DNA from: Pseudobdellovibrionaceae bacterium
Lineage (GTDB): Bacteria > Bdellovibrionota > Bdellovibrionia > Bdellovibrionales > Bdellovibrionaceae
Assembly (NCBI GenBank): GCA_021731025.1
Contig: JAKFYD010000003.1
Span: 30,138 to 94,137, forward strand
DNA: 64,000 bases
Reading direction: 5' to 3'
Positions 8,950-18,704 of this stretch are shown in pieces; the first letter of the stretch is position 1; every line of letters starts with the position of its first letter. The notes beneath the pieces were generated by a model. That model saw only the letters and a program-made list of their open reading frames with translations. It searched no databases and was not told the DNA's origin. Position numbers and translations under genes: made by a program.

Positions 8950-11384
8950 AGTGGTTTGAAGAGATTTCAATCAAAGATGTTCCATCGGTAGGTGGCAAAA
9001 ACGCTTCGCTTGGAGAGATGTTTCAAATTCTAGTTCCGCAAGGAATTCGTATTCCGCCAGGTTTTGCCGTGACGGCAGACGCGTTTTCAGCTCTGATTTT
9101 ACAGAGCCAAATCTCAGACAAAATTTATTCATTGTTATCTCGGTTGGACCCAAAAGATACAGGCGAATTAGCAAAAGTGGGACACGAAATTAGAACACTC
9201 ATTCGCAGCACTGGGGTTCCTGAGGAAGTCGCCAACGAAATTCGCGAAGCCTATGCTCAACTATGTCTTCGATCCGGAGCGGAAGAATTAGATGTGGCAG
9301 TAAGGTCATCCGCAACGGCAGAAGATCTTCCTGACGCTTCTTTTGCTGGCCAGCAGGAAACGTTCTTAAATATCAGAGGTCCTGAAGACTTAATTGTCGC
9401 GTGCACGAATTGTTTTGCTTCTCTTTTTACTGACCGAGCTATCAGTTACAGGTCGACAAAGAGATTTGAACATTCAAAGGTTAGACTTTCGATCTGTGTT
9501 CAACAAATGGTGCGTTCAGATTTGGCTGCATCTGGAGTCATTTTTACTCTCGACACTGAATCAGGGGCCAGAAACGTGATTCTGGTCAACAGCTCTTATG
9601 GTTTAGGTGAGAATGTTGTCGGTGGTCGAGTAGACCCCGATGAGTTTTTCGTTCTTAAACCTCTTCTTGGTGGACAATTGAAAGATGCTGCGACGGTTCC
9701 AATTCTAAGAAGAAAGGCAGGCCTGAAACAGGTAAAGATGGTTTATTCTGGACACGGCAGTCGCACGACGAAAAATATTGAAGTCTCTCGCGCTGACCAA
9801 GAGAAGCTTTCAATTTCCGATGCTGACGTAATTCAACTCGCAGAATGGGCTTTGGCCATAGAGCGGTACTATTCCAAGTTGAATGGACATGATACTCCAA
9901 TGGATATCGAGTGGGGAAAAGATGGAAGAACAGGTGACCTCTTTATATTGCAAGCAAGACCAGAGACTGTCCACTCTTTAGAATCTGATCTTCAACAAAG
10001 TTCGTTTGTTCTTAATGAGCGATCAAAGGTATTGGCAGCTGGGCGCGCAATTGGCGCCAGAATTGGCGCCGGTCCTGTTCGAATTATCAAGGATGTTTCC
10101 GAACTTGATCAATTTAAAAACGGAGAAATTTTAGTCGCAGATATGACAGATCCTGATTGGGAACCTGTGATGAAAAAAGCTTCAGCCATCGTTACTAATC
10201 GCGGCGGTAGAACTTGTCATGCGGCGATTGTCAGTCGCGAGCATGGTGTGCCCTGTATTGTTGGAACAGGCGACGCCACTGAAGTGCTCAAGGAAGCGCA
10301 AGTGGTAACTGTATCCTGTGCTGAAGGCGATGAAGGATTTGTGTATGAAGGTCACCTTTCTTTCAAGGAAGAGAAGGTAAACTGGAGGTCTCTAGGAAAA
10401 CCTCGTACTAAAATTATGGTTAACTTAGGCAATCCAGCACAGGCGTTAAAAACTTCTCTCTTGCCAGTCGATGGAGTTGGTCTTGCGCGGATTGAATTTA
10501 TTATTAGTGAGTATGTTAAAATCCATCCAATGGCACTGGCTCACCTCAAGGATCTCAATGACACTGAGGCGAAAGAGCGCATCGAAAAGATCCTGGGACC
10601 ACAGAAAACTAATCCTGCTCAGTATTTCATCGACAGGCTTTCTGAAGGAGTAGGTCTCATTGCAGGAGCGTTTTTTCCAAGACCTGTGATTGTTCGATTT
10701 TCTGATTTTAAGACCAACGAATATGCAAGTCTCCTCGGAGGAAAACAATTTGAACCGACTGAAGAAAATCCAATGATCGGGTTTCGAGGCGCTTCACGCT
10801 ACTATGATCCCCTTTATAGGGACGGGTTTGCTTTGGAATGCAAAGCTATCAAGCATCTTCGAGAGAACGTGGGTTTGAGAAATATCAAAGTGATGATCCC
10901 GTTTTGTCGGTCTCCGGAAGAAGGCGAAAAAGTTCTAGCCGAAATGAAGAGCCATGGGCTCGTTCGAGGTGAAAATGGCCTTGAGATTTATGTTATGTCT
11001 GAACTTCCGTCAAATGTCCTTCGTGCCGAAGATTTTGGGAAAATATTCGACGGGTTTTCAATTGGATCAAATGACTTAACCCAGATGGTTTTGGGTGTGG
11101 ATCGGGATTCTTCTGTGATCAGCCATCTTTTTAATGAACGGGATCCAGCAGTATTAAAGATGCTGGAAATGGCTATCAAGGGCGCGAAGAAATCCAATCG
11201 GCCGATTGGGATCTGTGGACAAGCTCCTAGTGATTATCCGGAAATTTCGAAACTCCTGGTTCAGGCTGACATCAGTTCTATTTCTGTAACTCCAGATGCT
11301 GTATTGAAAACGATCCATGTCGTTTTAGATGCAGAAAAAATTTGTAGCGCGGTTTCTGATCAGCAGCTAAGGAGTAACTTATAA
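8934..11384 (+). CDS. ppsA: Phosphoenolpyruvate synthase (pyruvate, water dikinase)
   Basis: This enzyme converts pyruvate + ATP + water to PEP + AMP + phosphate, the entry step of gluconeogenesis. At 816 residues it is near the usual 790-810. The N-terminal ATP-grasp-like pyruvate-phosphate dikinase domain begins at the first residues (VGGKNASLGEM). The swivelling phosphohistidine domain carries GGRTCHAAI with His429. The C-terminal PEP-binding barrel has SNDLTQMVLGVDRDS and the catalytic Cys761 in ICGQAPSD. It is divergent from the Usp/P-loop operon across about 330 bases. The start is fixed by the conserved N-terminal ISIKDVPSVGGKNASLG. Confidence 0.96.
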   Translation: MGKFIKWFEEISIKDVPSVGGKNASLGEMFQILVPQGIRIPPGFAVTADAFSALILQSQISDKIYSLLSRLDPKDTGELAKVGHEIRTLIRSTGVPEEVANEIREAYAQLCLRSGAEELDVAVRSSATAEDLPDASFAGQQETFLNIRGPEDLIVACTNCFASLFTDRAISYRSTKRFEHSKVRLSICVQQMVRSDLAASGVIFTLDTESGARNVILVNSSYGLGENVVGGRVDPDEFFVLKPLLGGQLKDAATVPILRRKAGLKQVKMVYSGHGSRTTKNIEVSRADQEKLSISDADVIQLAEWALAIERYYSKLNGHDTPMDIEWGKDGRTGDLFILQARPETVHSLESDLQQSSFVLNERSKVLAAGRAIGARIGAGPVRIIKDVSELDQFKNGEILVADMTDPDWEPVMKKASAIVTNRGGRTCHAAIVSREHGVPCIVGTGDATEVLKEAQVVTVSCAEGDEGFVYEGHLSFKEEKVNWRSLGKPRTKIMVNLGNPAQALKTSLLPVDGVGLARIEFIISEYVKIHPMALAHLKDLNDTEAKERIEKILGPQKTNPAQYFIDRLSEGVGLIAGAFFPRPVIVRFSDFKTNEYASLLGGKQFEPTEENPMIGFRGASRYYDPLYRDGFALECKAIKHLRENVGLRNIKVMIPFCRSPEEGEKVLAEMKSHGLVRGENGLEIYVMSELPSNVLRAEDFGKIFDGFSIGSNDLTQMVLGVDRDSSVISHLFNERDPAVLKMLEMAIKGAKKSNRPIGICGQAPSDYPEISKLLVQADISSISVTPDAVLKTIHVVLDAEKICSAVSDQQLRSNL

Positions 11385-11556
11385 AAATTATATTCTTTGA
11401 TAGACATGCGCTGATTGTAGCAACAAAGGGTGATCTCAAAGAGACTCTATGGCAGAATCTTTGGCCCACTGGAAATTTTTTGTGGTCTTGGACTGTTTCC
11501 GTACGGAAATGCTGAGACTCGAAGAGGCGCTCAGGGACTTGACAGTGCCAAAGCCA

Positions 11557-12789
11557 CTAACGACCGGGCGGATTCGCTCTGACATCCTCAATAATTTGCA
11601 TGGATTTTTGGATGTTCGAAATAATCTCTTGGATGAGTTGATCAACAGGTGTTCCCAGCATGTTTCCACTGGGTAATAGAAATGGTGGGATGATCTCGGA
11701 TGAAGGCTTTGAAACAGCTTGGGCGAAAACACTCTGAAGGTCTTCGAGCGACCTCAGTTGCCAAGCGCCGCCGGTTTTAATGGCGTGGTCTGCGAAAGTG
11801 TTGAACGCCTTCGGGTCATAATCGGTAATCACCGAAGGATTGTTGAAAAACAAAAGTGGAGTGCCTGCGGAAAGGGGCTCCATGATATTGATGGGGCCAC
11901 TCACGACCGACAAATCCGAGACGTTCAAAATATGGGGCATTCTCCCTTTAAGATCGTTTGCCACAATAAATTTCCTGGAGGGATGATACTTCTGAGACCA
12001 TTCGCTCAATTTGATAAATTCGTATCCTTGAAAATTTTCACCGAATGCTTGAGTTGCCGATACACTTTCGCGGCCGCCGAAGGTGGCGAAGATAATATCG
12101 GGAGCTCTTTTACCGGCTTTTGAATACTGGTTTATAAGCGCTTTTGCCATTACTCCCATCGAGGGTGCCTCTTTGTAATTTGCTGTGTTGCCCTCGGGAT
12201 ATTTAAAATAAAAGCTGAGAACGTTGTGATGGGCAGGAATTCCAAAGGGCTCTCTTAAAGACTTGTGGGGAAGTCCAGCCAGACCAGGATTCGCCGGTTT
12301 GATGAGTTGCATTCTGACTGGTGCTTTTTCGAAGTGCATGAGTCTTTCGGAGGTGTCACGAATGTCCAAGAAGGCAAAGTTCTTGTTCCAGTATTGATTT
12401 CTCCACCTTAGGAGGCCGTCGAAAGCTGAATGCACATTCGGTTGATTCAAATCCGAGTTCAAAAAGGGTTCGATGATTGCTTTTGGATAAAGAATCCGAG
12501 CGATTTTGGCGACAAAGTTCGCGGCGATGTATTCTCCGATGTGAATTGGATCTGTTGCCGCCTCAAGATGTGAAACGCCAATGACAAAATCTTTTCCGTC
12601 GCCGATATTTATACTTTCTTTGTAGTCGTCAAAACCGCTCCCTAGCGGGGCTCGAATCGTCCTTTCAACCGTAAGCTTTTGAGCTTTCGCTTTCCATTTT
12701 TGGACAGCTGCTATGATTGAAGCAGGAGGTATAAAGAAGCTCGAAATTTCATATAGATATACAATACAAAATCCGTGCGCTTTTTTGGC
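11557..12789 (-). pseudogene. Glycosyltransferase-like gene lacking a usable start codon
   Basis: A conventional reading starts at a TTG at 12462 (301 residues), but the same frame stays open for 109 more codons to a stop at 12790-12792. That extra part looks like real protein (HGFCIVYLYEISSFF, then LGSGFDDYKESINIGDG). No ATG, GTG or TTG occurs in it. The C-terminal half has a GT-B-like donor-site pattern (VVSGPINIMEPLSAGTPLLFFN), similar to MurG/UGT-type glycosyltransferases. I think the 5' end was lost or its start codon mutated (the codon before AKKAHG is TAA); an ATT start is the alternative. The acceptor is unknown. Confidence 0.6.
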
Positions 12790-12797
12790 TTAAAAGA

Positions 12798-12887
12798 CTA
12801 ATTATTGTTCAACAAATGTTGAATCATGCCCGAGTCGAAATATCCCTCTCGAATAAAGTCTTCGAAAGTTTTCATTTGCAATGACAT
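12798..12887 (-). CDS. Possible 29-residue ORF or gene remnant upstream of the glycosyltransferase frame
   Basis: The ATG at 12887 leads into MSLQMKTFEDFIREGYFDSG and ends at TAG (12798-12800), nine bases before the open frame of the degraded glycosyltransferase. AAGGATC upstream could be a ribosome site. It may be the surviving start of the neighbouring damaged gene or an unrelated fragment. Confidence 0.25.
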   Translation of the reverse strand: MSLQMKTFEDFIREGYFDSGMIQHLLNNN

Positions 12888-12982
12888 ACATTTGCAGAGA
12901 TCCTTCGACCTTTGATCATTTCATCAAACATGCCAGCCATTTATTAAAATGAAATTGGAGCGTCATTCTTGGGAATTAGGTG

Positions 12983-15964
12983 TTACGGTACATATTTATA
13001 AACAAGATTTCCATTCGCATTAGTCACGTAAATATTTCCGCTGGCGTCTCTGGTGATAGTTTCAGAAGAAAGACTATCGAACATTGCAGGTTTTGCAATC
13101 GCTGTGTTATTGCATGCTGCGGGATTTACACCTGATAGATCGTAGCAATAAAGATTGTTGCTTGTTGTGTAGTAGACCCAGTTTTGTCCAGGGATATAGG
13201 AGAAGGCGCCCATTTGTCTTCCAGCATCTAAAAGCGTTCCTAGAGTTGACTGAGTTGTATCATAAGGTTTTGAGATGAAACGAATTTTATTCCCTTCGGT
13301 GAACAGAAGACGATCATTTGTTGTATCGTATTCTCCCATCAAACAGGAGCCCTGTCCTGCGGCACCGTAGGTGCAAGTGAAATTTTTGGTTAGGGCACTG
13401 CCTGCGGTTGGATCATCAATGCTTGTCGTATTCAACGTGCCGCCCATGACCTTATAGATTTTATTATTGGCGATATCAACTCGCATGAATTTTGGAACGT
13501 AAGTGGCGCTGGCTACTGCGGTTTGTGGACCAATATAAAGATTGCCATGGTTATCATAGATCAGCCCTTGCCAAGCTCCGTAAGCACGAGTGTTAAGGTT
13601 GGTTGCTGTTGCTCCATCGGCAGCGGCGTCGTAGGGTCCTGCGCCGTTGAGTACAGATTGGATTAATCCCGAGGCATCGACTTTTAAGATGTAACTGGAA
13701 CTGCTATAGAAAGTCAGCAGGCCTAAAGCATCAAAGCCAATGACACCTCCTGATATTCTTGCGTAATTGAGGCCGATGCTATTCGTTGAAGAAAAAGAGG
13801 AACCAATAGCAGGTCCTTTGGAGACCATATTTCCGCCGCGGACAGAATATATTCCGGTAGTTAAATTGATATGTCCAATGACATTGGCGCCGCCGTCGGC
13901 GACATAGAGTCCTCCGGGAAACAAAGCTTGGTTTAAAGCACCCGTAGATTTAAAAACAAGGCGCCGTATTTTTGAAAATCGAGCCAATAATTTATCTTTC
14001 AAGTCACCACTTGTTGGCATAACACCAGCAAGTGTCCTTATTTTATTTTGTTCGTCAATCATACGCACACGTATTGAAAATGTTTGATTGCGTCCTGGGC
14101 CGTCCGCGAATCCTAAGCCATCATTCGCCATTATGAAAAGTGAAGATGGCCGCACGCAAGCGTTGGTCACGAGAGTCCCATCTAAATTACAAGTTCCATT
14201 TGTGGAAGTGTCATCATTAACAATATAAGTTGTTACAACATCGTCGGCGGCTTGGTTGCTTGTAGGTACTATTTTGACCATGGGTCCAATATCAGTGCTG
14301 GCATATAAGGCGCCATCGGAAGATTTATAAACAAAAGAATTAATGTAAGTGTTAGAAATTTTATAAATTTTTCCGTTTACTATTTTGTAGGTTCCGGTCG
14401 TGTTTAATGTTGAAAAGTAGACTGCATTTGTCGATGGTGAATAGAAAAGTCCATGTAGACTTGGATAAATTGTATTTTCAAGAGGGGATGAGATCGCTGT
14501 TGCGCCATTGACGGGAGCACCGCGAGTGCAATCACCACCAATGGTCGTCACATTCCCTGCACTGCCATCATCATTTTGTACAACCTTACGAATAATGATT
14601 CCCGAAGTGCTGCGATTAGAAAGATCGCATGTGGACATAAAATAAATATCATTGTTGTTTGGATTAATACTGATCTTTGAATAATCCATAACAATGGCTG
14701 ATGTTGCTGGGACGCTGTTGGCATTAGACGTTCCTCCGCCGGCATAAATACTAATTTCGTTAGTGTTGGTATTTATTTTATAAATGCGGGCATTGGCAGG
14801 ACCGCCAACTGCAGTAGGGCCTACGATATAAAGATTGTCGTCCTTGTCCTTGATCATATTATTGCCATTGCTATTGAGCGCAGCGAATCGAGGAAGAGGA
14901 GCCGTGCCGACCACGCCAGGAATATTCTGTTCTGTGCCAAATGCCATGTAGGTATTAATAATTCCTGTAGCTGCAGAAACCTTTCGAATGCTACTGGCTG
15001 ACGCAATATAAATATCGCCATTCTTAGTTTGAATTAAACTTTGTGTGGCTGCATTCAGATCGACGGCGCTAATTTCACTTGCTGTCGCTAAATCTCCGTC
15101 ACCGCTTGTCGCTGTGCCTGCAAAGATAGACCATTTATCAGTATTCATTGATGTGCTGAGAACAGAAAAAGTATTTCCAGTGGCATCTGTAACAACGGCA
15201 CGCAGACGGAAATATCCCGCCGTTGGCGCAGTAAAAGAATTATAAGACGAAGTCCAAGAGGGTGGGTTACCTGTTGCGGTTCCCGTCGTGGTGCCTGTTG
15301 CAATGGTTGTGTAAGTTGAATTGTTAGTTGTGTAATAGAGAGATATTGGATTGGTAGCCAATCCTTCGGTGTCAGTCACTGTCCAACTGATGTTGACAGT
15401 ATCTCCAGCCAAAAATTTTGTTGTTCCAAAGTTTACACCGACAGTGCCATTAGTTACAGTCAGAGAGCTAAAAGCGGGATAATTTCCAACATCATAAAAA
15501 ATAGAATCTTTATCTTTTTCAGCAGTGCCTTCACGAGTGCTTGTTAACGAAGATATTGTGCTCAAAGAATTTTTCAACCACGCATAGACAGTATAGACCC
15601 CCGGAGCAGAACCTAAAGAGAAGGGGAAATTACTCAAATTCAGTGTCGTTGATGGAGTTAATCCCACAGAAGGAGTGTCGACAGCAGTCCAGCAACTGTC
15701 ATTGGTGTCAGGTTCGATAACGCTGTTTAAGCGTAAACAAAAATGAGTGATCTTGGATTTGTTACTTGTGCCTTGCAATGAAACTTGGACCGTTTTGCTC
15801 GTGACCGAAGGGGTTCCGCTACTGATCAGCGTTTGAGTTAAAGTCGGCGCCGAGGTATCAAGTGCCTCGGGAGGACGTGTCGTCTTCAGCTGGCCGTCGC
15901 CACTGCAACCGGCAAGCATAAATACGAGCAGAGTAAAAATTAGAAATTTACTCAATTGTGCCAT
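12983..15964 (-). CDS. Large lipoprotein with Ig-like N-terminus and NHL-type propeller
   Basis: This 993-residue exported lipoprotein has a signal peptide whose lipobox is LAGC (Cys about residue 20). Residues of about 40-280 are Thr/Ser-rich and beta-rich, with two Ig-like units including VNISWTVTDTEG. From about 285 onwards repeated strands such as TKNGDIYIASASSIRKVSAATG and DKDDNLYIVGPT suggest an NHL/six-bladed propeller. No catalytic motif is visible. AAGGAG precedes the ATG. A 15-bp palindrome (16028-16042) sits 64 bases upstream of the start, and the gene is divergent from the FecR protein. Confidence 0.82.
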   Translation of the reverse strand: MAQLSKFLIFTLLVFMLAGCSGDGQLKTTRPPEALDTSAPTLTQTLISSGTPSVTSKTVQVSLQGTSNKSKITHFCLRLNSVIEPDTNDSCWTAVDTPSVGLTPSTTLNLSNFPFSLGSAPGVYTVYAWLKNSLSTISSLTSTREGTAEKDKDSIFYDVGNYPAFSSLTVTNGTVGVNFGTTKFLAGDTVNISWTVTDTEGLATNPISLYYTTNNSTYTTIATGTTTGTATGNPPSWTSSYNSFTAPTAGYFRLRAVVTDATGNTFSVLSTSMNTDKWSIFAGTATSGDGDLATASEISAVDLNAATQSLIQTKNGDIYIASASSIRKVSAATGIINTYMAFGTEQNIPGVVGTAPLPRFAALNSNGNNMIKDKDDNLYIVGPTAVGGPANARIYKINTNTNEISIYAGGGTSNANSVPATSAIVMDYSKISINPNNNDIYFMSTCDLSNRSTSGIIIRKVVQNDDGSAGNVTTIGGDCTRGAPVNGATAISSPLENTIYPSLHGLFYSPSTNAVYFSTLNTTGTYKIVNGKIYKISNTYINSFVYKSSDGALYASTDIGPMVKIVPTSNQAADDVVTTYIVNDDTSTNGTCNLDGTLVTNACVRPSSLFIMANDGLGFADGPGRNQTFSIRVRMIDEQNKIRTLAGVMPTSGDLKDKLLARFSKIRRLVFKSTGALNQALFPGGLYVADGGANVIGHINLTTGIYSVRGGNMVSKGPAIGSSFSSTNSIGLNYARISGGVIGFDALGLLTFYSSSSYILKVDASGLIQSVLNGAGPYDAAADGATATNLNTRAYGAWQGLIYDNHGNLYIGPQTAVASATYVPKFMRVDIANNKIYKVMGGTLNTTSIDDPTAGSALTKNFTCTYGAAGQGSCLMGEYDTTNDRLLFTEGNKIRFISKPYDTTQSTLGTLLDAGRQMGAFSYIPGQNWVYYTTSNNLYCYDLSGVNPAACNNTAIAKPAMFDSLSSETITRDASGNIYVTNANGNLVYKYVP

Positions 15965-16027
15965 GAACGTACTCCTTATTAAGCTTAGATCTTTTCGGTA
16001 AGAATCGAGCCTGGCTTGAATAAATGT

Positions 16028-16042
16028 GTCTCAAATAGAGAC
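16028..16042. promoter_or_regulatory. Candidate operator GTCTC-N5-GAGAC
   Basis: The perfect 5+5 inverted repeat GTCTCAAATAGAGAC lies between the divergent lipoprotein (start 15964) and the FecR protein (start 16145). The same pattern occurs near other exported-protein genes here (20041, 39164, 54190). Confidence 0.45.
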
Positions 16043-16095
16043 TAACTAATTTACTTAAAGTTAACCTCCGCACTTTCGTTGTTTCTGCTTCAACT

Positions 16096-16123
16096 TTGAC
16101 CCCTATTTTCCGAAAAGTATTAG
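16096..16123 (+). promoter_or_regulatory. Candidate sigma70-type promoter for the FecR/barrel gene
   Basis: TTGACC (16096-16101), a 16-base spacer and TATTAG (16118-16123) lie about 20 bases before the ATG at 16145. They match the -35/-10 consensus moderately. The transcription start would fall close to the ATG, so the leader would be very short. Confidence 0.35.
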
Positions 16124-16144
16124 AGATATTACAGGGGTTACGTT

Positions 16145-17737
16145 ATGCGATCTTTTGATCGACGCACGAAAATTATACTGATTTTTGCTTTCATCAGTTT
16201 GTGCGCGGTCGTCTATGGTCTCATCATTCCCAAAACAAAAAAAAATGATTCGTTAATCTCTTCAAGCGCGGGTAAAATTGTCAATCGCAGCAATGATGTT
16301 CGGCGAAAAAGTGAGCTCGATGTTTCATGGAATCAGATTCCTAACCAAGAAAAAGTTTTCAATCAAGACCACATTTTTACGGGCGAACGTTCTTCTGCCG
16401 AAATTGAATTAAAGACTGGTGCTAAAGTATCGATGAATTCGAATAGCCTCATCGTTCTCAAAGATCAAAAAGATCGCAGTGAAGTTAAACAATCCACCGG
16501 TGGATTTATCAGCCGATTACGTCGCGGCGAAAAATTTAATCTCGTTAAAAATAATAAAGTGATCCAACTGAGTGCCGGCAAAGAAGATACTACGATTCAG
16601 GTTAATCAAACGAATGAAGATTCTGATTTGGGAATCGTCGTTCTTTCGGGTCAGCTGCAAGTCGAAGATAACGGAAAAGTTCTCGAATTAAAGAAAAATG
16701 AAGAGCTTGTTTTTGCTAATGTTCCCACTCTAGCTCCGAGGATTATCAAATATCCTGTTCGACTGCTTGAGCCGAAATCTGATGAAACTGTCCACGTGGA
16801 TCAAGTAGTGCAAGCACAAAGTGTTAATCGGAAACTAAGTAGCGTTTCCGAGAATGAACGAAGTCCTGAGCCGCCACCGAATAGAAAAATCCTTCCGTCT
16901 TCGAGTGAATCAAAAACCGAAACGGCTGCCCCACAAAAAATAACAAATGAAAGCGTGAAAAATGATGAACCAACAATCAAGCGCGAAGCTGTTAGTTCGA
17001 AGGATCGCAAGATCATCGAACAACTTTTCTATTTTTGGTTGGGTTTCGGGGCGAACTTTATCAGTTCAGCGCAAACGGACACCGATGGCACTGACTTAAG
17101 TTTTCAAAGCACTCCCAGTGCGTCTCATTTTCTTAAGGTGGGTGGTTTTGTCTCGAAAGATATTCCAGGTTTGGAATTTTCTTACAAACAATCACCGGGA
17201 TCTGTAGCGAGCAGTTCTGATGTTTCGGTCATCAATGGCCAATACAGATGGGAAACTTTTGCGTCAGAGGCTCTGTTCTTAGTCAGAGAGGATGAATTTG
17301 ATCCTGCAAAACTAGATAAAACTGTGACAGCTCGCTTGGGAATTCAACATCACTTTATTCCCTATTTTGCGACCCAACCATCAGGTTCAGTTGATGTCAG
17401 GAGAAACTCTGTGACTAATGCCTCTTTAGGATTTGAGTTGGTTTTGGGTGCAAAACATAAAGTTCGCTATGAATTTTTAGGAAGATATCAGTATCCGATT
17501 GTATCTGCAGCGGATGGGGGAAATACCTTTTCTGTAACTCCCAAATTTGCCTTTGACGGATCAATTGGGATTGCAAGTAACCTGAACAAAAATATGATTT
17601 TAGGTGCTTATTGGTATGGGCAATGGAATCAATACGGTTTTTCTTATTACGATAAAGTTAACAGCACCTCAAATTCGGGACGCCAATCTTTGTTCTATAC
17701 AAACATGGAAATACGCCTGGGATATATTTTTGAATAG
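16145..17737 (+). CDS. FecR-domain membrane protein with C-terminal beta-barrel-like region
   Basis: A 530-residue envelope protein. An N-terminal membrane segment (about 9-30, KIILIFAFISLCAVVYGLI) is followed by a FecR-like domain (about 45-195) with DHIFTGERSSAEIELKTGAKVSM and GQLQVEDNGKVLELKKNEELVF. A disordered Ser/Glu/Lys linker spans about 215-290. The C-terminus of about 240 residues, starting FYFWLGFGANF, has alternating strands and ends in an aromatic pattern (EIRLGYIFE) typical of outer-membrane barrels. FecR plus barrel in one chain would have to span the periplasm. Function unknown. Confidence 0.75.
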   Translation: MRSFDRRTKIILIFAFISLCAVVYGLIIPKTKKNDSLISSSAGKIVNRSNDVRRKSELDVSWNQIPNQEKVFNQDHIFTGERSSAEIELKTGAKVSMNSNSLIVLKDQKDRSEVKQSTGGFISRLRRGEKFNLVKNNKVIQLSAGKEDTTIQVNQTNEDSDLGIVVLSGQLQVEDNGKVLELKKNEELVFANVPTLAPRIIKYPVRLLEPKSDETVHVDQVVQAQSVNRKLSSVSENERSPEPPPNRKILPSSSESKTETAAPQKITNESVKNDEPTIKREAVSSKDRKIIEQLFYFWLGFGANFISSAQTDTDGTDLSFQSTPSASHFLKVGGFVSKDIPGLEFSYKQSPGSVASSSDVSVINGQYRWETFASEALFLVREDEFDPAKLDKTVTARLGIQHHFIPYFATQPSGSVDVRRNSVTNASLGFELVLGAKHKVRYEFLGRYQYPIVSAADGGNTFSVTPKFAFDGSIGIASNLNKNMILGAYWYGQWNQYGFSYYDKVNSTSNSGRQSLFYTNMEIRLGYIFE

Positions 17738-17850
17738 TGACTTCCAAAATCAAAACGGGGAATTTTTGCCCTAAAATTCGCTAAAATCTATTCTGTTCCG
17801 CTTTCATCCTTGGCAAAGAAAATGCTAATTCAATCGCTGAGGTGTAAATT

Positions 17851-18684
17851 ATGGAAGGCCCGTCACTGGTGATTCTTAAGGAAGAACTGAAAACTTTTGT
17901 TGGGAAAAAAGTTCTTAAAGTTTCAGGAAATACGACTCAACCTAAAGAAGAACTTCAAGGACTTGTGCTTAAAGCTGTGCACATTTGGGGGAAGGTTTTG
18001 TTTTTGGAATTTTCGGGTGGGAAAGGGAAAAAGTCGGTATGGACACGGACTCACTTTATGATGTTCGGGAGTTATCGGATTAATGATCCAAAACTTGATC
18101 GCGATCCACGTCTTGCTTTAGAATTTCGCAGTGGAATTTTCTATACTTATGCTTGTGCCTTTAGATTTCTTGAACGGGCCGAGTATCAGGAACATGACCG
18201 CCAAGTTGATGTGCTTGGACCGCGGTGGGATGAAGAGCATGTTCTTAACTTAATTGCGAAGAAGAAGGACGCCTATCTTTGCGATCTTCTTTTGGATCAA
18301 ACTCTTTTTGCAGGCTCGGGCAATATTGTTAAAAACGAAGTTCTTTTTAATTTGCGCTGTCATCCTTTGACGACGCTTTCGCAGATTCGTCGCGCCGACT
18401 GGCCGCTGGTGATTCACGAGGTCAGGGTCTACTGCGAAAATTTTTATAAATGGAAAAAGAAATTCGAGCTTCGTCGTCATTGGCAGGTGTATAAAAAGCA
18501 TAAATGTCCTCTTTGTGAACAAAAACTCAAAAGGGAAAAGTTGGGGAAGTTAGAACGCGCCACTTTCTATTGTCTCACTCATCAACTAGTTCCGAAGCCT
18601 TCGAAAAAGCTTGTTGTTCATGAGGTGCTTCCGCCCGCGGTTAAAGGTAAAGTTAAGAAGAAAGAAAAACGTCTCGATCACTGA
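17851..18684 (+). CDS. Fpg/Nei-family DNA glycosylase (MEGP subgroup)
   Basis: A 277-residue base-excision repair protein of the formamidopyrimidine-DNA glycosylase/endonuclease VIII family. The N-terminal beta-sandwich, the H2TH region (DLLLDQTLFAGSGNIVKNEVLF, including the conserved GxGNxxxxE) and a zinc-finger-like site (C219, C222, C241, H244) are all present. The start is MEGPS rather than the classical MPEGP, so the catalytic N-terminal proline is not in its usual place. A subgroup with MEGPS is known to me from Bacteroidetes, so this is probably a real variant, perhaps gained by transfer. Substrate uncertain. Confidence 0.85.
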   Translation: MEGPSLVILKEELKTFVGKKVLKVSGNTTQPKEELQGLVLKAVHIWGKVLFLEFSGGKGKKSVWTRTHFMMFGSYRINDPKLDRDPRLALEFRSGIFYTYACAFRFLERAEYQEHDRQVDVLGPRWDEEHVLNLIAKKKDAYLCDLLLDQTLFAGSGNIVKNEVLFNLRCHPLTTLSQIRRADWPLVIHEVRVYCENFYKWKKKFELRRHWQVYKKHKCPLCEQKLKREKLGKLERATFYCLTHQLVPKPSKKLVVHEVLPPAVKGKVKKKEKRLDH

Positions 18685-18704
18685 TTGAATTCAAAAAAAA
18701 TCAT

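Noticed and set aside
15045..15245. Antisense ORFs inside the NHL lipoprotein and other long genes
   Set aside because: They follow codon structure of the real genes on the opposite strand and have no ribosome sites or family features.
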